A stretch of DNA of 64,000 nt from Desulfobacillus sp041396245 (GCA_041396245.1 JAWKYW010000003.1:186001-250000); one strand, 5' to 3'. Positions 10,580 through 19,466 are shown, numbered from the stretch's first letter. Notes: a model not told the origin generated them from the sequence alone. Numbers and translations: made by a program.

Positions 10580-11476
10580 TCATTTCGGCAGGACCTTCAG
10601 CAGCGCCCGCACTTCCTCCTCGGCCAGTTCATGCGACATTCCCCGCTTCAGGCGCGGCGACAGTGAAATCGGTCCAAAGCGTACGCGGATCAGGCGGCTT
10701 ACCTGCACGCCGATGGCCTCGAACAATCGTCGCACCTCGCGATTGCGGCCTTCGTTGAGCGTGACGTGATACCAGCGATTGGTGCCTTCGCCGCCGCGCG
10801 ACACGAGCGTGCTGAAATGCGCCTCGCCATCCTCCAGCGCGATCCCGTCGAGCAACGCCTCCGTCTGTTCCGGCTGCAGCTCGCCGACGACGCGCACGGC
10901 GTACTCGCGTTCCATCTCGTAGCGCGGATGCATCAGGCGGTTGGCCAGCTCGCCGCTGCTGGTGAAAATCAGCAGCCCTTCGGTGTTGAAATCGAGCCGG
11001 CCGACATTCACCCAGCGGCCGCCGCCGATGCGCGGCAACCTGTCGAAAACGCTGGGCCGGCCCTCCGGGTCGTCGCGCGAAACGATCTCGCCCTCCTGCT
11101 TGTGGTAGAGGAGGACACGCGGAGTGCGCTGGGCGAACTTCAGGTTGACCGGCTTGCCGTTGACCTTCACGCGGTCCTGCGGGCCGATGCGCTGTCCGAC
11201 ATGGGCAGGCTTGCCATTCACGCTGACGCGGCCGGCGACAATCCAGTCCTCCAGCTCGCGGCGCGAACCGAGGCCGGCCTGGGCCAGCATCTTGTGCAAT
11301 TTTTGCGGCTCGGCCTGGACGACGTGGCGCTCGGCCTGGCTGCGGCGTCCGCCGGCAGGCCTGTCCTGGGTGTTGCCACGTCCGCCTTGCGGCCGGCGCG
11401 GCATTCCCTCCCGCCCCTGTTCGCCGCCCTTGGCGGCCGGCGGCCGGAAGGGGCTACGCTTGCGCAGCGTCGGCAA
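10580..11476 (-). CDS. rluB: 23S rRNA pseudouridine(2605) synthase RluB
   Basis: Pseudouridylates helix 93 of 23S rRNA. 298 residues. A basic Arg/Gly-rich N-terminal tail (1-55) precedes an S4 domain (LHKMLAQAGLGSRRELEDWI) and the RsuA-type catalytic domain with D162 in VGRLDFNTEGLL. The longest reading starts with TTG at 11476, overlapping the scpB end by 23 bases. An ATG at 11404 gives 274 residues and also keeps every domain; the tail has coding-like composition, so the longer form is listed. Confidence 0.9.
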   Translation of the reverse strand: MPTLRKRSPFRPPAAKGGEQGREGMPRRPQGGRGNTQDRPAGGRRSQAERHVVQAEPQKLHKMLAQAGLGSRRELEDWIVAGRVSVNGKPAHVGQRIGPQDRVKVNGKPVNLKFAQRTPRVLLYHKQEGEIVSRDDPEGRPSVFDRLPRIGGGRWVNVGRLDFNTEGLLIFTSSGELANRLMHPRYEMEREYAVRVVGELQPEQTEALLDGIALEDGEAHFSTLVSRGGEGTNRWYHVTLNEGRNREVRRLFEAIGVQVSRLIRVRFGPISLSPRLKRGMSHELAEEEVRALLKVLPK

Positions 11477-12020
11477 GGTCCATCACCCGTTCGATCTCGG
11501 TCAGCGGCGGCAGCTCGGCCAGGCTGCGCAGTCGCAGGTCGTCGAGGAAGCGCTTGGTCGTGGCATACAGCGCAGGGCGCCCCGGCGTGTCGCGATGGCC
11601 GACGGTGTCGATCCAGCCGCGGCCTTCCAGTACCTTCAGCACGTTGGGGGTAACGGCAACGCCGCGGATGTCCTCGATGTCGCCGCGTGTCACCGGCTGC
11701 CGGTAGGCAATGATGGCCAGCGTCTCCAGCACGGCGCGCGAATAGCGCGGCGGCTTCTCGTTCTTGAGGCGATCGAGATAGACCTGATATTCCGGCCGGG
11801 TCTGGAAGCGCCAGCCGCTGGCCAGTTGCACCAGTTCGATGCCGCGGCCGGACCATTCGGTGCGCAAGTCGTTGAGCAGCACCCGCCAGGTGTCGTCGTC
11901 GAACTCGTCATCGAACAGCTTTTTCAGGTCGGACAGCGGCAGCGGGTCCGATGCCGCCAGCAGGGCGGTCTCCAGGATGCGCTTGTATTCCTCAGGCGTG
12001 TACGGTTGGGACGTCGACAT
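11454..12020 (-). CDS. scpB: segregation and condensation protein B
   Basis: Winged-helix dimer that binds ScpA in the Smc-ScpAB condensin. 188 residues: ILETALLAASDPLPLSDLKKLF, the second winged helix AVLETLAIIAYRQPVTRGDIEDIRGV, and LEGRGWIDTVGHRDTPGRPALYATTKRFLDDLRL. It overlaps scpA by 29 bases, which implies coupled translation. Smc itself is not in the window. Confidence 0.96.
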   Translation of the reverse strand: MSTSQPYTPEEYKRILETALLAASDPLPLSDLKKLFDDEFDDDTWRVLLNDLRTEWSGRGIELVQLASGWRFQTRPEYQVYLDRLKNEKPPRYSRAVLETLAIIAYRQPVTRGDIEDIRGVAVTPNVLKVLEGRGWIDTVGHRDTPGRPALYATTKRFLDDLRLRSLAELPPLTEIERVMDLADAAQA

Positions 12021-12855
12021 CGTTCGGTCCTGTTTCGGATTGGGCCAATTTTACATAGATCGGCGCGAACACCTCGCGCTGGGTGACTTCGACCAGGCGC
12101 TCGCGCACGAGCTCCAGCACGGCGAGGAAATTCACCACCAGCCCGGCCACGCCGAGCGTGAGGTCGAACAGTTCGGCGAACTCGAGGTAGGCGTTGCCCT
12201 GCAGCTTGCGCAAAACGATGCTCATGTGCTCGCGCACGGACAGCTCCTCGCGCCGCACCTTGTGGTGCTGCGTCATCCTGGCGTGCTTCATGAGGGACAG
12301 CCAGGCCACCTGCAAGTCGTGCAGGCTGACGTCGGGCAGGCGCTCGCCCACCTCGTCGCTGATCCAGACCGATACCCACCGGTAGTCGCGCATCGCCTGC
12401 GGCAGCGCGTCAACCCTGGCCGCGGCGGCCTTCATCTGCTCGTACTCCAGCAGGCGCCGCACCAGTTCGGCGCGCGGATCGAGCGCCTCTTCCTCCTCGA
12501 CCTTCTTCGGCCGCGGCAACAGCATGCGCGACTTGATCTCCAGCAACATGGCGGCCATGAGCAGGTACTCGGCGGCCAGTTCCAGGTTGCGCGCCCGCAT
12601 CGCCTCGACATACACGAGATATTGCGCCGTGAGCGGTGCCATCGGGATGTCGAGGATGTTGATGTTGGCCTTGCGGATCAGATACAGCAGCAGATCGAGC
12701 GGCCCCTCGAAGGACTCGAGATAGACCTCCAGCGCGTCTGGCGGAATGTAGAGGTCCTTCGGCATCTCCGGCATCGGCTCGCCGTAGAGCTTGGCGACGT
12801 GCGCGGACTCCTGCGCGGGGCCGGCGGTCTCTTCCTTGATCGGATCCGGTTCCAT
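11992..12855 (-). CDS. scpA: segregation and condensation protein A
   Basis: Kleisin subunit of bacterial condensin. 287 residues. An N-terminal extension of about 45 residues is followed by the Smc-binding helix region FEGPLDLLLYLIRKANINILDIPMAPLTAQY, a central acidic linker (KKVEEEEALDPRAEL), and the ScpB-binding C-terminal winged helix LFDLTLGVAGLVVNFLAVLELVRE. The ATG at 12855 directly follows the hotdog thioesterase gene. Confidence 0.95.
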   Translation of the reverse strand: MEPDPIKEETAGPAQESAHVAKLYGEPMPEMPKDLYIPPDALEVYLESFEGPLDLLLYLIRKANINILDIPMAPLTAQYLVYVEAMRARNLELAAEYLLMAAMLLEIKSRMLLPRPKKVEEEEALDPRAELVRRLLEYEQMKAAAARVDALPQAMRDYRWVSVWISDEVGERLPDVSLHDLQVAWLSLMKHARMTQHHKVRREELSVREHMSIVLRKLQGNAYLEFAELFDLTLGVAGLVVNFLAVLELVRERLVEVTQREVFAPIYVKLAQSETGPNDVDVPTVHA

Positions 12856-12862
12856 GCTGCAA

Positions 12863-13336
12863 TCAGGCTACGGTATAGGCGCCGGTGCCGATGGCGATCA
12901 GTTCGCCGGCATCGTTGTGCAGCTCCATGCGCGTCACCGCCACCTTGTTGCCGGTGCGCAGGATGCTGCCCTTGGCCTCGAACCACTGGCCGAGGCCCGG
13001 TCGCAGGTAATCGACGCGCATGTCGATGGTGCCGATGCGGGCAAAACGCTGCAGGCGTTCCTCGACCGGCTCGTCACGCAGCTTTCGCTGCAGGCCGAGG
13101 AAAGCCGTCAGGCCGCCGCAGACGTCGATCACCGAGGAGATGACACCGCCGTGAAGATTCCCGCGCATGTAGTTGCCGATCAGTTCCGGCCGCATGGCGA
13201 AGCGCAGCACCGGCGTTTCCTCCGCAAGCGAAACCACGTCCAGGCCGAGCACCTTGTTGAAGGGGATCTTCTCGGCGAACACTTCGTGGATCGCGGCCAG
13301 CAGCATGGCCTCGGCATCCTTGGCGTGATGCGACAT
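12863..13336 (-). CDS. YigI/PaaI-like hotdog-fold thioesterase family protein
   Basis: A predicted acyl-CoA thioesterase of the hotdog superfamily, 157 residues. The PaaI-type pattern NYMRGNLHGGVISSVIDVCGG holds the substrate-binding helix, and TIDMRVDYLRPGLGQWFEAKGSILRTG forms the central strands. The ATG at 13336 has GAGG six bases upstream. That site overlaps the trpS stop region, so translation is likely coupled to trpS. The substrate cannot be told from sequence. Confidence 0.85.
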   Translation of the reverse strand: MSHHAKDAEAMLLAAIHEVFAEKIPFNKVLGLDVVSLAEETPVLRFAMRPELIGNYMRGNLHGGVISSVIDVCGGLTAFLGLQRKLRDEPVEERLQRFARIGTIDMRVDYLRPGLGQWFEAKGSILRTGNKVAVTRMELHNDAGELIAIGTGAYTVA

Positions 13337-13344
13337 GCTGTTCC

Positions 13345-14547
13345 TCACGCGTAGTTCACTCCGACCGCCTCGCGCACGTCACGCATGGTTTCGGCGGCGA
13401 GCTTGCGCGCCCGCTCGCAGCCGTCGGCGATGATGTTGCGCACCAGGGCCGGATCGTCGATATAGGCCTGCGCCCGCTCGTGCATCGGCTCCTGCTCCTT
13501 CAGCACGGCGTCGATCACCGGATGCTTGCACTCGATGCAGCCGATGCCGGCGCTGCGGCAGCCCTGCTGCACCCATTGCTTGGTGGCTTCGTCGGAATAC
13601 ACCAGATGGAATTGCCAGACCGGGCATTTTTCCGGATCGCCCGGATCGGTGCGACGCACGCGGGCCGGATCGGTCTGCATGGTGCGGATCTTTTTCGTCA
13701 CCGAGTCGGCGCTCTCGCGCAGGAAAATGGTGTTGTTGTAGGACTTCGACATTTTCTGTCCGTCGAGGCCGGGCATTCTGGCCGCCTCCGTCAGAAGCGC
13801 ATCCGGCTCGACCAGGATCATCTTGCTGCCGCCTTCGAGGTAGCCGAACAGCCGCTCGCGGTCGTCCGTCGTCAGGTTCTGCGCTTCCTCGAGCAGGGCG
13901 CGGCCGCGCTCCCGCGCCTGATGGTCGCCCTCCTGCTGGAAGCGCGTGCGCAGCGCCTCGTACTCACTGGCGCGTTTGTCGCCGAGCAGCTTCACGGCGG
14001 CGCTCGCCCTGGCTTCGAAATCCGGCTCGCGGCCATATAGGTGGTTGAAGCGGCGCGCGATTTCGCGGGAAAACTCGATGTGCGGCACCTGGTCCTCACC
14101 GACCGGAACGCGGTTGGCACGGTAGATCAGGATGTCGGCGGACTGCAGCAGCGGATAGCCGAGGAAGCCGTAGGTCGACAGGTCCTTGTGCTCCAGTCGC
14201 TCCTGCTGGTCCTTGTAGGTCGGCACGCGTTCGAGCCAGCCCAGCGGCGTCATCATCGAGAACAGCAGATGCAATTCCGCATGCTCCGGCACGCGGGACT
14301 GGATGAACAGCGTCGCCTGCGCGGGGTCGACGCCCGCCGCCAGCCAGTCGATGACCATCTCCCAGGTGTTCTCCACGATGGTGCCGGGCTCGTCGTAGGC
14401 CGTCGTCAGGGCATGCCAGTCGGCGACGAAGAACAGGCAGGGGTACGTGCTTTGCAGCTTGACCCAGTTCTTGAGGACGCCGTGATAGTGGCCGAGGTGC
14501 AGGCGCCCGGTGGGGCGCATGCCGGAAAGGACTCGTTCTGCGTACAT
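13345..14547 (-). CDS. trpS: tryptophanyl-tRNA synthetase
   Basis: Class Ic aminoacyl-tRNA synthetase, 400 residues. The HIGH signature appears as HLGH (17-20) and the KMSKS loop at 265-269. It carries an insertion of about 60 residues (roughly 175-245) before KMSKS, the long form common in beta- and gammaproteobacteria. The true ATG is at 14547 (MYAERVLSGMRPTG); the frame stays open further upstream but there it only shadows the M50 protease gene. Confidence 0.97.
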   Translation of the reverse strand: MYAERVLSGMRPTGRLHLGHYHGVLKNWVKLQSTYPCLFFVADWHALTTAYDEPGTIVENTWEMVIDWLAAGVDPAQATLFIQSRVPEHAELHLLFSMMTPLGWLERVPTYKDQQERLEHKDLSTYGFLGYPLLQSADILIYRANRVPVGEDQVPHIEFSREIARRFNHLYGREPDFEARASAAVKLLGDKRASEYEALRTRFQQEGDHQARERGRALLEEAQNLTTDDRERLFGYLEGGSKMILVEPDALLTEAARMPGLDGQKMSKSYNNTIFLRESADSVTKKIRTMQTDPARVRRTDPGDPEKCPVWQFHLVYSDEATKQWVQQGCRSAGIGCIECKHPVIDAVLKEQEPMHERAQAYIDDPALVRNIIADGCERARKLAAETMRDVREAVGVNYA

Positions 14548-14558
14548 TGGATGACGGT

Positions 14559-15218
14559 CTAGAGTTGGAAAATAACGGCCAGCAGTTGGCGGAAGCCCAC
14601 CACCAGCGGCCACAGGATGGTGCCGAGTATATCGGTGAACAGCAATACCAGCAGGATCGCCAGCCCGTAAGGCTCGATCCGCGAGAACTGCCAGGCCAGG
14701 CGATGCGGCAACAGGCTGACGGCAATGCGTCCGCCGTCCAGCGGCGGGATGGGGAGCAGGTTGAGCAGCATGAGGACGGCGTTGATCTGGATGCCAGCCA
14801 GGGCCATCTTGAGCATCGGCACCGTGTACAAGTTTTCCGGCGCGATGGCGGCAAGCTTGTACAGGGCCGCCCAGCCGACGGCCATCAGCAGGTTGGTACC
14901 CGGCCCGGCTGCGGCCACCCACAGCATGTCCCGCTTGGGGTTTCGCAGTCGGGCAAAATCCACCGGCACCGGCTTGGCCCAGCCGAACAGCATGGCGCTG
15001 CCGCCGAAATTCATCGAGGCGATCAAGATCGCCCCCGGCACCAGAATGGTGCCGACCGGGTCGACATGACGCAGCGGGTTCAGGCTGATGCGCCCGGCCA
15101 GATAGGCGGTCGGGTCGCCGAAATGCCGCGCCACATAGCCGTGAGCAGCTTCATGCAGGGTAATGGCGAGCAGGACCGGAATGGCGTAGATCGCCAGTGT
15201 CTGGATCAGGTTGTCCAT
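14559..15218 (-). CDS. site-2 protease family (M50) membrane metalloprotease
   Basis: An integral-membrane zinc protease of 219 residues with five or six hydrophobic segments. The zinc motif HEAAH is at 22-26 in the first membrane helix, and the third ligand is D161 in LLPIPPLDGGR, the hallmark of the small FwdE/YwhC-like S2P branch. It has no PDZ domain, so it is not RseP. The substrate is unknown. It sits 11 bases before trpS, apparently in the same transcript. Confidence 0.9.
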   Translation of the reverse strand: MDNLIQTLAIYAIPVLLAITLHEAAHGYVARHFGDPTAYLAGRISLNPLRHVDPVGTILVPGAILIASMNFGGSAMLFGWAKPVPVDFARLRNPKRDMLWVAAAGPGTNLLMAVGWAALYKLAAIAPENLYTVPMLKMALAGIQINAVLMLLNLLPIPPLDGGRIAVSLLPHRLAWQFSRIEPYGLAILLVLLFTDILGTILWPLVVGFRQLLAVIFQL

Positions 15219-15269
15219 GTCGGGGAATCGAAATAAGCCGGCAATTCTACCAGACCGGCTACCCCCGCC

Positions 15270-15896
15270 CTAAGCCAGCCCGAGAGGCTCCAGCGGCCCG
15301 CTGCCGGCGCGCACCAGTGCCGGCGCCGGGCCGGTCAGGTCGACCACCGTGGTCATTTCCAGCCCGCAGGCACCGGCTTCGATGACCAGATCGATGCGCT
15401 TCTCCAGGCGCTCGCGGATTTCCTCCGGGTCGTTCAGCGGCAGGTCATCGCCCGGCAGCATCAGCGTCGAGGTCAGCATCGGTTCGTTCAGATCTTGCAG
15501 CAGCGCCAGCGGCAGGGGGTGGGCCGGCACGCGCAGGCCAATTGTCTTGCGCTTCGGATGCAGGATCCGGCGCGGCAGTTCCTTGGTGCCCTCCAGGATG
15601 AAGGTATAGCTGCCCGGCGTGGTCGCCTTGAGCAGGCGGAACTGGGCGTTGTCCACCCGGGCGTAGGTGGCGATCTCGGAAAGGTCGCGGCACATCAGGG
15701 TGAAGTGGTGGCGCTCGTCAACCTCCCGGATGGCGCGGATGCGCGCCACGGCCCCGGCATCGCCGAGGTGGCAGCCGAGCGAATACGCCGCGTCCGTCGG
15801 GAAGGCCACGACGCCGCCGGCGCGGAGAATCTCGGCCGCCTGGCGGATCAGCCGCGGCTGCGGCTGCTCGGGGTGGACGGAAAAAAACTGGGCCAT
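15270..15896 (-). CDS. yciO: YciO-type Sua5/YrdC family protein
   Basis: Relative of threonylcarbamoyl-AMP synthase, 208 residues. It closely matches the E. coli YciO pattern: an SQFFYIHPDNPQ-like start, GGVVAFPTDAAYSLGC, the FTLMCRDLSEIATYARVDN block, and the KRKTIGLRVPAHPLP motif. YciO has weaker TsaC-like activity than YrdC and its cellular role is less settled. It is followed 7 bases on by the PHP phosphatase; a yciO-yciV neighbourhood is also known in E. coli. Confidence 0.92.
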   Translation of the reverse strand: MAQFFSVHPEQPQPRLIRQAAEILRAGGVVAFPTDAAYSLGCHLGDAGAVARIRAIREVDERHHFTLMCRDLSEIATYARVDNAQFRLLKATTPGSYTFILEGTKELPRRILHPKRKTIGLRVPAHPLPLALLQDLNEPMLTSTLMLPGDDLPLNDPEEIRERLEKRIDLVIEAGACGLEMTTVVDLTGPAPALVRAGSGPLEPLGLA

Positions 15897-15903
15897 GGCC
15901 GGT

Positions 15904-16737
15904 TCAAACGAGGTCGCGCCAGATCGGCACGAGGTCGTCCGGCAACGGCGGCGTCATGCCGAGGTCGGCATGGCTCTCGACGGGGCCATGGAAGTCCGAG
16001 GCGACTGACGCCTTCAGGCCGAAATGCCGCGCCAGGCGGGCACATTCCTGGACTTCCTCCGGCGTATGCGCGCCGCAGGCCACCTCGATGCCCTGCCCGC
16101 CGAGGTCCTTGAACGCGCCGATGAAGCGGCGCAGTTCATCCCGTGCGACGCGATAACGCAGCGGATGCGCCAGCACCGCCACGCCGCCGGCGTCGCCGAT
16201 CCAGCGCAGCGCGTCCTCCACCGACGCCCATTCGTGCGGCACATAGCCGGGCTTGCCCTTGGCGAGGTAGTGGTCGAATACGCGCTTGAAGTCGGGCGAG
16301 ATCTTCCGCTCGACGAGGAAGCGGGCGAAATGGGCGCGGCTGATGATCGAGGCCTTTTCGGCATAGCGCGCGGCACCCTCGTAGGCGCCATGGATGCCGA
16401 TTTTCTCCAATTCGTCGGCGATACGATGGGCACGGCCGTCGCGGCCGTCGCGGATCGTCTTCAGGCCGGCGACAAGCTCGGGCTGCTTCGGATCGATGCC
16501 GAGGCCGACGACATGGAAACTGGCATCGTCGCGCCAGGACACCGAAATCTCGCTGCCGTCGAGGAAACGCAGGCCGCGCGCCTCGAAAGCGGCGCGCGCC
16601 TCGGCCAGCCCGGCGACGTCGTCGTGGTCGGTCAGGGCGAGCAGCTCCACGCCCCTGTCGGCGGCGCGGCGCGCCACCTCCGCCGGCGGCAGCAGGCCGT
16701 CGGAAACGTTTGAATGGCAATGCAGGTCCGCTTTCAT
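15904..16737 (-). CDS. rnm: PHP-domain 3',5'-nucleoside bisphosphate phosphatase / RNase AM (YciV/TrpH family)
   Basis: A PHP phosphoesterase of 277 residues. Metal-binding motifs are DLHCHSNVSDG at 4-14, LTDHDD, GSEIS, HPLRY and the C-terminal SDFHG. The E. coli relative (YciV) hydrolyses 3',5'-nucleoside bisphosphates and trims 5' ends of 5S and other rRNAs. The ATG at 16737 begins MKADLHCH, as in the family. Confidence 0.9.
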   Translation of the reverse strand: MKADLHCHSNVSDGLLPPAEVARRAADRGVELLALTDHDDVAGLAEARAAFEARGLRFLDGSEISVSWRDDASFHVVGLGIDPKQPELVAGLKTIRDGRDGRAHRIADELEKIGIHGAYEGAARYAEKASIISRAHFARFLVERKISPDFKRVFDHYLAKGKPGYVPHEWASVEDALRWIGDAGGVAVLAHPLRYRVARDELRRFIGAFKDLGGQGIEVACGAHTPEEVQECARLARHFGLKASVASDFHGPVESHADLGMTPPLPDDLVPIWRDLV

Positions 16738-16747
16738 AATGGCGATA

Positions 16748-17611
16748 TTACCCGAGGAAATCTTCCAGCAGCGCCGCCAGCCGCATCGGCTGGTCGTGGT
16801 GCAGCATGTGGCCACAGTCCTCGAGCACTTCCTCGCGCAGGTCGCGGAAGCTCGCCAGGCGCGCGGCGTAGTCCGCCGCCCGGCCGGAAAATTCCTTGTA
16901 GAGGGCCGAGTCGCGCGCCACCACCCACAACACCGGCGCCGTCACCGCGCGCCAGCAGGCCCTGGCTTCCTCGAAGCGGTAGAGCAGCGGACTCACGACG
17001 CGATGCCAGGGGTCGGCGGCATAGCCAATGCGTCCGTCGGGCCGCCGCTGCGAGAAATTCGCCGCCAGGAAATCCGCCTGCGTCTGTGTCAGACGCGGGT
17101 TGTCGCGCATCAGCCGCGCAGCGAACTCGCCGAGGTCGGCGTAGTCGCGCAGGGTGGCGCCGGCCTTGTCCTGGTCGAGCCACTTGGCGTAGCGGCCCGG
17201 CGCCTGCGCCGGCTCGGTCGGGTGCAGGCCGAAACCCTCCAGGATCGCCAGCTTCGCCACCCGCGCCGGGCGCACGCCGGCATACAGGCCGACGACGTTG
17301 CCGCCCATGCTGTGGCCGACCAGGCGCACCGCTTCGTCCGGCGCGTAATGGTCGAGCAGTCGCTCGAGGTCGGCGAGGTAATCGGGAAACCAGTAAGGCG
17401 CGTTCAGCCATTCGGACTGGCCGAAGCCGCGCCAGTCGGGCGCGATGACGCGCCAGTCGCGCCCGAAGGCATCGACGAGGAACTGGAACGAGGCCGAGCA
17501 ATCCATCCAGCCGTGCAGCAGGAACAGCTTCGGCGCCTCCGCCGGCCCCCACAGGCGCACGTGGGTTTTCAGGCCCCGAATCGTCAGGAATTCGGAAGTG
17601 CTTGATTTCAT
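16748..17611 (-). CDS. alpha/beta hydrolase
   Basis: A soluble alpha/beta-fold hydrolase, 287 residues. The oxyanion region is LLHGWMD, the nucleophile is S101 in GHSMGG, and a late catalytic His lies in EDCGHMLHHDQP. GFGQSEW and the overall pattern place it with epoxide hydrolase/esterase-like proteins of unknown substrate. The ATG at 17611 is preceded by a possible minus-strand -10 (TATGAT). It is divergent from the glycine cleavage operon. Confidence 0.85.
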   Translation of the reverse strand: MKSSTSEFLTIRGLKTHVRLWGPAEAPKLFLLHGWMDCSASFQFLVDAFGRDWRVIAPDWRGFGQSEWLNAPYWFPDYLADLERLLDHYAPDEAVRLVGHSMGGNVVGLYAGVRPARVAKLAILEGFGLHPTEPAQAPGRYAKWLDQDKAGATLRDYADLGEFAARLMRDNPRLTQTQADFLAANFSQRRPDGRIGYAADPWHRVVSPLLYRFEEARACWRAVTAPVLWVVARDSALYKEFSGRAADYAARLASFRDLREEVLEDCGHMLHHDQPMRLAALLEDFLG

Positions 17612-17641
17612 AAGTCGCGAATCATAACCGATGATTTCTCC

Positions 17642-17670
17642 TTGATTCCGGTATGTGCGCAAGCTATAGT
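17642..17670 (+). promoter_or_regulatory. promoter of the gcvTHP operon
   Basis: TTGATT (17642-17647), a 17-base spacer and TATAGT (17665-17670). Transcription would start about at the 5' edge of the first glycine aptamer. Confidence 0.75.
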
Positions 17671-17674
17671 CGCT

Positions 17675-17882
17675 CCGCTCGCGCGGGAGAGCGTGGCAAG
17701 GCAACAGGGCCACCGCCGAAGGCGCAACACCCGGAACCGCTCAGGCAAAAGGGCCGCGCAGCGAAGCACAAAATCTGGAGAGAGGCGGCATGCGCCGCCC
17801 ACCGAAGGGGCACCCCGCCAGCGCGGGAATCTCTCAGGTACAAGGGACAGAGGGGTGAAGCGAAACCGCTTCGCCCCTTTTT
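17675..17882 (+). promoter_or_regulatory. tandem glycine riboswitch (gcvT element, two aptamers)
   Basis: Aptamer 1 contains GCGGGAGAGCGTGGC, CACCGCCGAAGG and ACCGCTCAGGCAAAAGG. Aptamer 2 contains CTGGAGAGAGGCGGC, CACCGAAGGGGCA and ATCTCTCAGGTACAAGGGACAG. These are the conserved bulges of the glycine riboswitch, in cooperative tandem layout with a short linker. The gcvT gene follows, so glycine most likely switches on its own breakdown, as known for this family. Confidence 0.96.
17852..17882 (+). terminator. expression-platform terminator of the glycine riboswitch
   Basis: GGGGTGAAGCG-AAAC-CGCTTCGCCCC followed by a T-run. It begins right after the second aptamer, whose 3' side (ACAGAGGGG) abuts the stem. 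This fits control by premature termination rather than by ribosome access. Confidence 0.88.
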
Positions 17883-17922
17883 CATTGCGCTAAAGAACTC
17901 GAACGACGCAACCCAAGTACTT

Positions 17923-18999
17923 ATGCCAAAACAAACTCCGCTGTACGCAGCCCACGTCCGCCTTGGCGGCAAGATGGTCGACTTCGCCGGCTGGGACATG
18001 CCGCTGCATTACGGCTCCCAGGTCGAGGAGCACCACCTCGTGCGCCGCGATGCCGGCATGTTCGACGTCTCGCACATGCTGTGCCTGGACCTCGAGGGCG
18101 CCGGCGCCCATGACCTGCTGCACAAGCTCGTCGCCAACAACGTCGACAAGCTGACCGTGCCCGGTCGCGCCCTCTACTCCTGCATGCTCAACCCGCAGGG
18201 CGGCGTCATCGACGACCTGATCGTCTACTTCTTCCGGCCGGATTTCTACCGTGTCGTCGTCAATGCCGGCACCGCCGACAAGGACCTTGCCTGGATCATG
18301 CAGCATGCCGGGAGCGTTGCGGTAAATCCGCGCCGCGACCTCGCCATGATTGCCGTGCAGGGGCCGAACGCCCGCCCCAAGGCCTGGGCCGCACTGCCCG
18401 GCTCGGAGGCCGCCAGCAGCGGACTGAAGCCCTTCCACGCCGCCTGGTTCGGCGACGTGCTGGTCGCCCGCACCGGCTACACCGGCGAGGACGGCTTCGA
18501 ACTGATGATTCCCGCCGGGCGCGCCGAAGCGACCTGGAACGCCCTGCTCGAAGCCGGCGTCAAGCCAGCCGGCCTCGGCGCGCGCGACACCCTGCGCCTG
18601 GAAGCCGGCATGCCCCTCTACGGCCAGGACATGGACGAGCGGACCTCGCCGCTGGAAGCGGGGCTGGCGTGGACGGTCGATCTGGCCGCGCCGCGCGATT
18701 TCATCGGAAAGTCAGTCCTCGCAGGACGGCGGCCCGACAGGCAGACCCTCGGCCTGCTGCTCACCGACAAGGGCGTTCTGCGCGCCCACCAGAAAGTGTT
18801 CACCGCGCAAGGCGAGGGCGAGATCACCAGCGGCACCTTCTCGCCGAGCATGAGCCGCTCGATCGCCCTGGCGCGCCTGCCCGCCGCCTGTGCGGTCGGC
18901 GACGTCGTCGAAGTGGAGATCCGCGACAAGCGCCTGAAGGCGACGGTGGTCAAGCCGCCCTTCGTGCGCAACGGCAAGGTTTTGGTACACGACAATTGA
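17923..18999 (+). CDS. gcvT: glycine cleavage system T protein (aminomethyltransferase)
   Basis: Transfers the methylene group from aminomethyl-lipoyl GcvH to tetrahydrofolate and releases ammonia. 358 residues: GGKMVDFAGWDMPLHYGS near the N-terminus, the folate-site aspartate region in MFDVSHM, GYTGEDGFEL, and the C-terminal barrel. The ATG at 17923 lies 40 bases past the riboswitch terminator and has no clear Shine-Dalgarno sequence. The frame is open upstream across the riboswitch, but that part is not coding. Confidence 0.97.
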   Translation: MPKQTPLYAAHVRLGGKMVDFAGWDMPLHYGSQVEEHHLVRRDAGMFDVSHMLCLDLEGAGAHDLLHKLVANNVDKLTVPGRALYSCMLNPQGGVIDDLIVYFFRPDFYRVVVNAGTADKDLAWIMQHAGSVAVNPRRDLAMIAVQGPNARPKAWAALPGSEAASSGLKPFHAAWFGDVLVARTGYTGEDGFELMIPAGRAEATWNALLEAGVKPAGLGARDTLRLEAGMPLYGQDMDERTSPLEAGLAWTVDLAAPRDFIGKSVLAGRRPDRQTLGLLLTDKGVLRAHQKVFTAQGEGEITSGTFSPSMSRSIALARLPAACAVGDVVEVEIRDKRLKATVVKPPFVRNGKVLVHDN

Positions 19000-19015
19000 T
19001 ATCCAGGAGAAAAGC

Positions 19016-19390
19016 ATGAACGTTCCCGCCGACCTGAAATACGCCCAGTCCCACGAGTGGGCGCGCCTTGCCGACGACGGCCTCGTCACCGTCGGCATCA
19101 GCGACCACGCCCAGGAAGCCCTCGGCGACATCGTCTTCCTCGAATTGCCCGAAGTCGGCCGCAAGGTGAGGGCCGGCGAGGAATGCGCCGTGGTGGAATC
19201 GGTGAAGGCCGCCTCCGACATCTACGCGCCGGTCGCCGGCGAGGTCGTCGCCGTCAACCAGGCCGCCGTCGACGCGCCCGAGTCGGTGAACCAGGACGCC
19301 TACGCCGCCTGGCTGTTCAAGCTGAAGCCGGACAATGCCGCCGACCTCGACGGCCTGCTCGACGCCGCCGCCTACCAATCGACCCTGTAG
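19016..19390 (+). CDS. gcvH: glycine cleavage system H protein
   Basis: Lipoyl carrier of the glycine cleavage system, 124 residues. The lipoylated lysine is K64 in VVESVKAASD. The start has AGGAG seven bases upstream. The final codons CTG TAG run into a palindromic repeat whose own sequence provides the TAG. Second gene of the operon, 16 bases after gcvT. Confidence 0.98.
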   Translation: MNVPADLKYAQSHEWARLADDGLVTVGISDHAQEALGDIVFLELPEVGRKVRAGEECAVVESVKAASDIYAPVAGEVVAVNQAAVDAPESVNQDAYAAWLFKLKPDNAADLDGLLDAAAYQSTL

Positions 19391-19466
19391 GTCGGGCTTC
19401 AGCCCGACTGCGGAATATGCTCAACCGAATTCGTCGGGCTGAAGCCCGACCTACAGCCCGACCTAC
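19386..19466. repeat. palindromic repeat in the gcvH-gcvP gap
   Basis: Two perfect 23-base inverted arms (19386-19408 and 19433-19455), each built around GTCGGGCTTCAGCCCGAC, which is itself palindromic. An extra partial copy GCCCGACCTAC follows. The element fills nearly the whole 82-base gap between gcvH and gcvP and leaves no room for a normal Shine-Dalgarno site before gcvP. Confidence 0.9.

Noticed and set aside
14548..14922. N-terminal extension of trpS upstream of 14547
   Set aside because: The frame is open but overlaps the M50 protease gene, and the family N-terminus begins at 14547.
17653..17922. N-terminal extension of gcvT across the riboswitch
   Set aside because: That part is the glycine aptamer pair and terminator; GcvT proteins start at the ATG at 17923.
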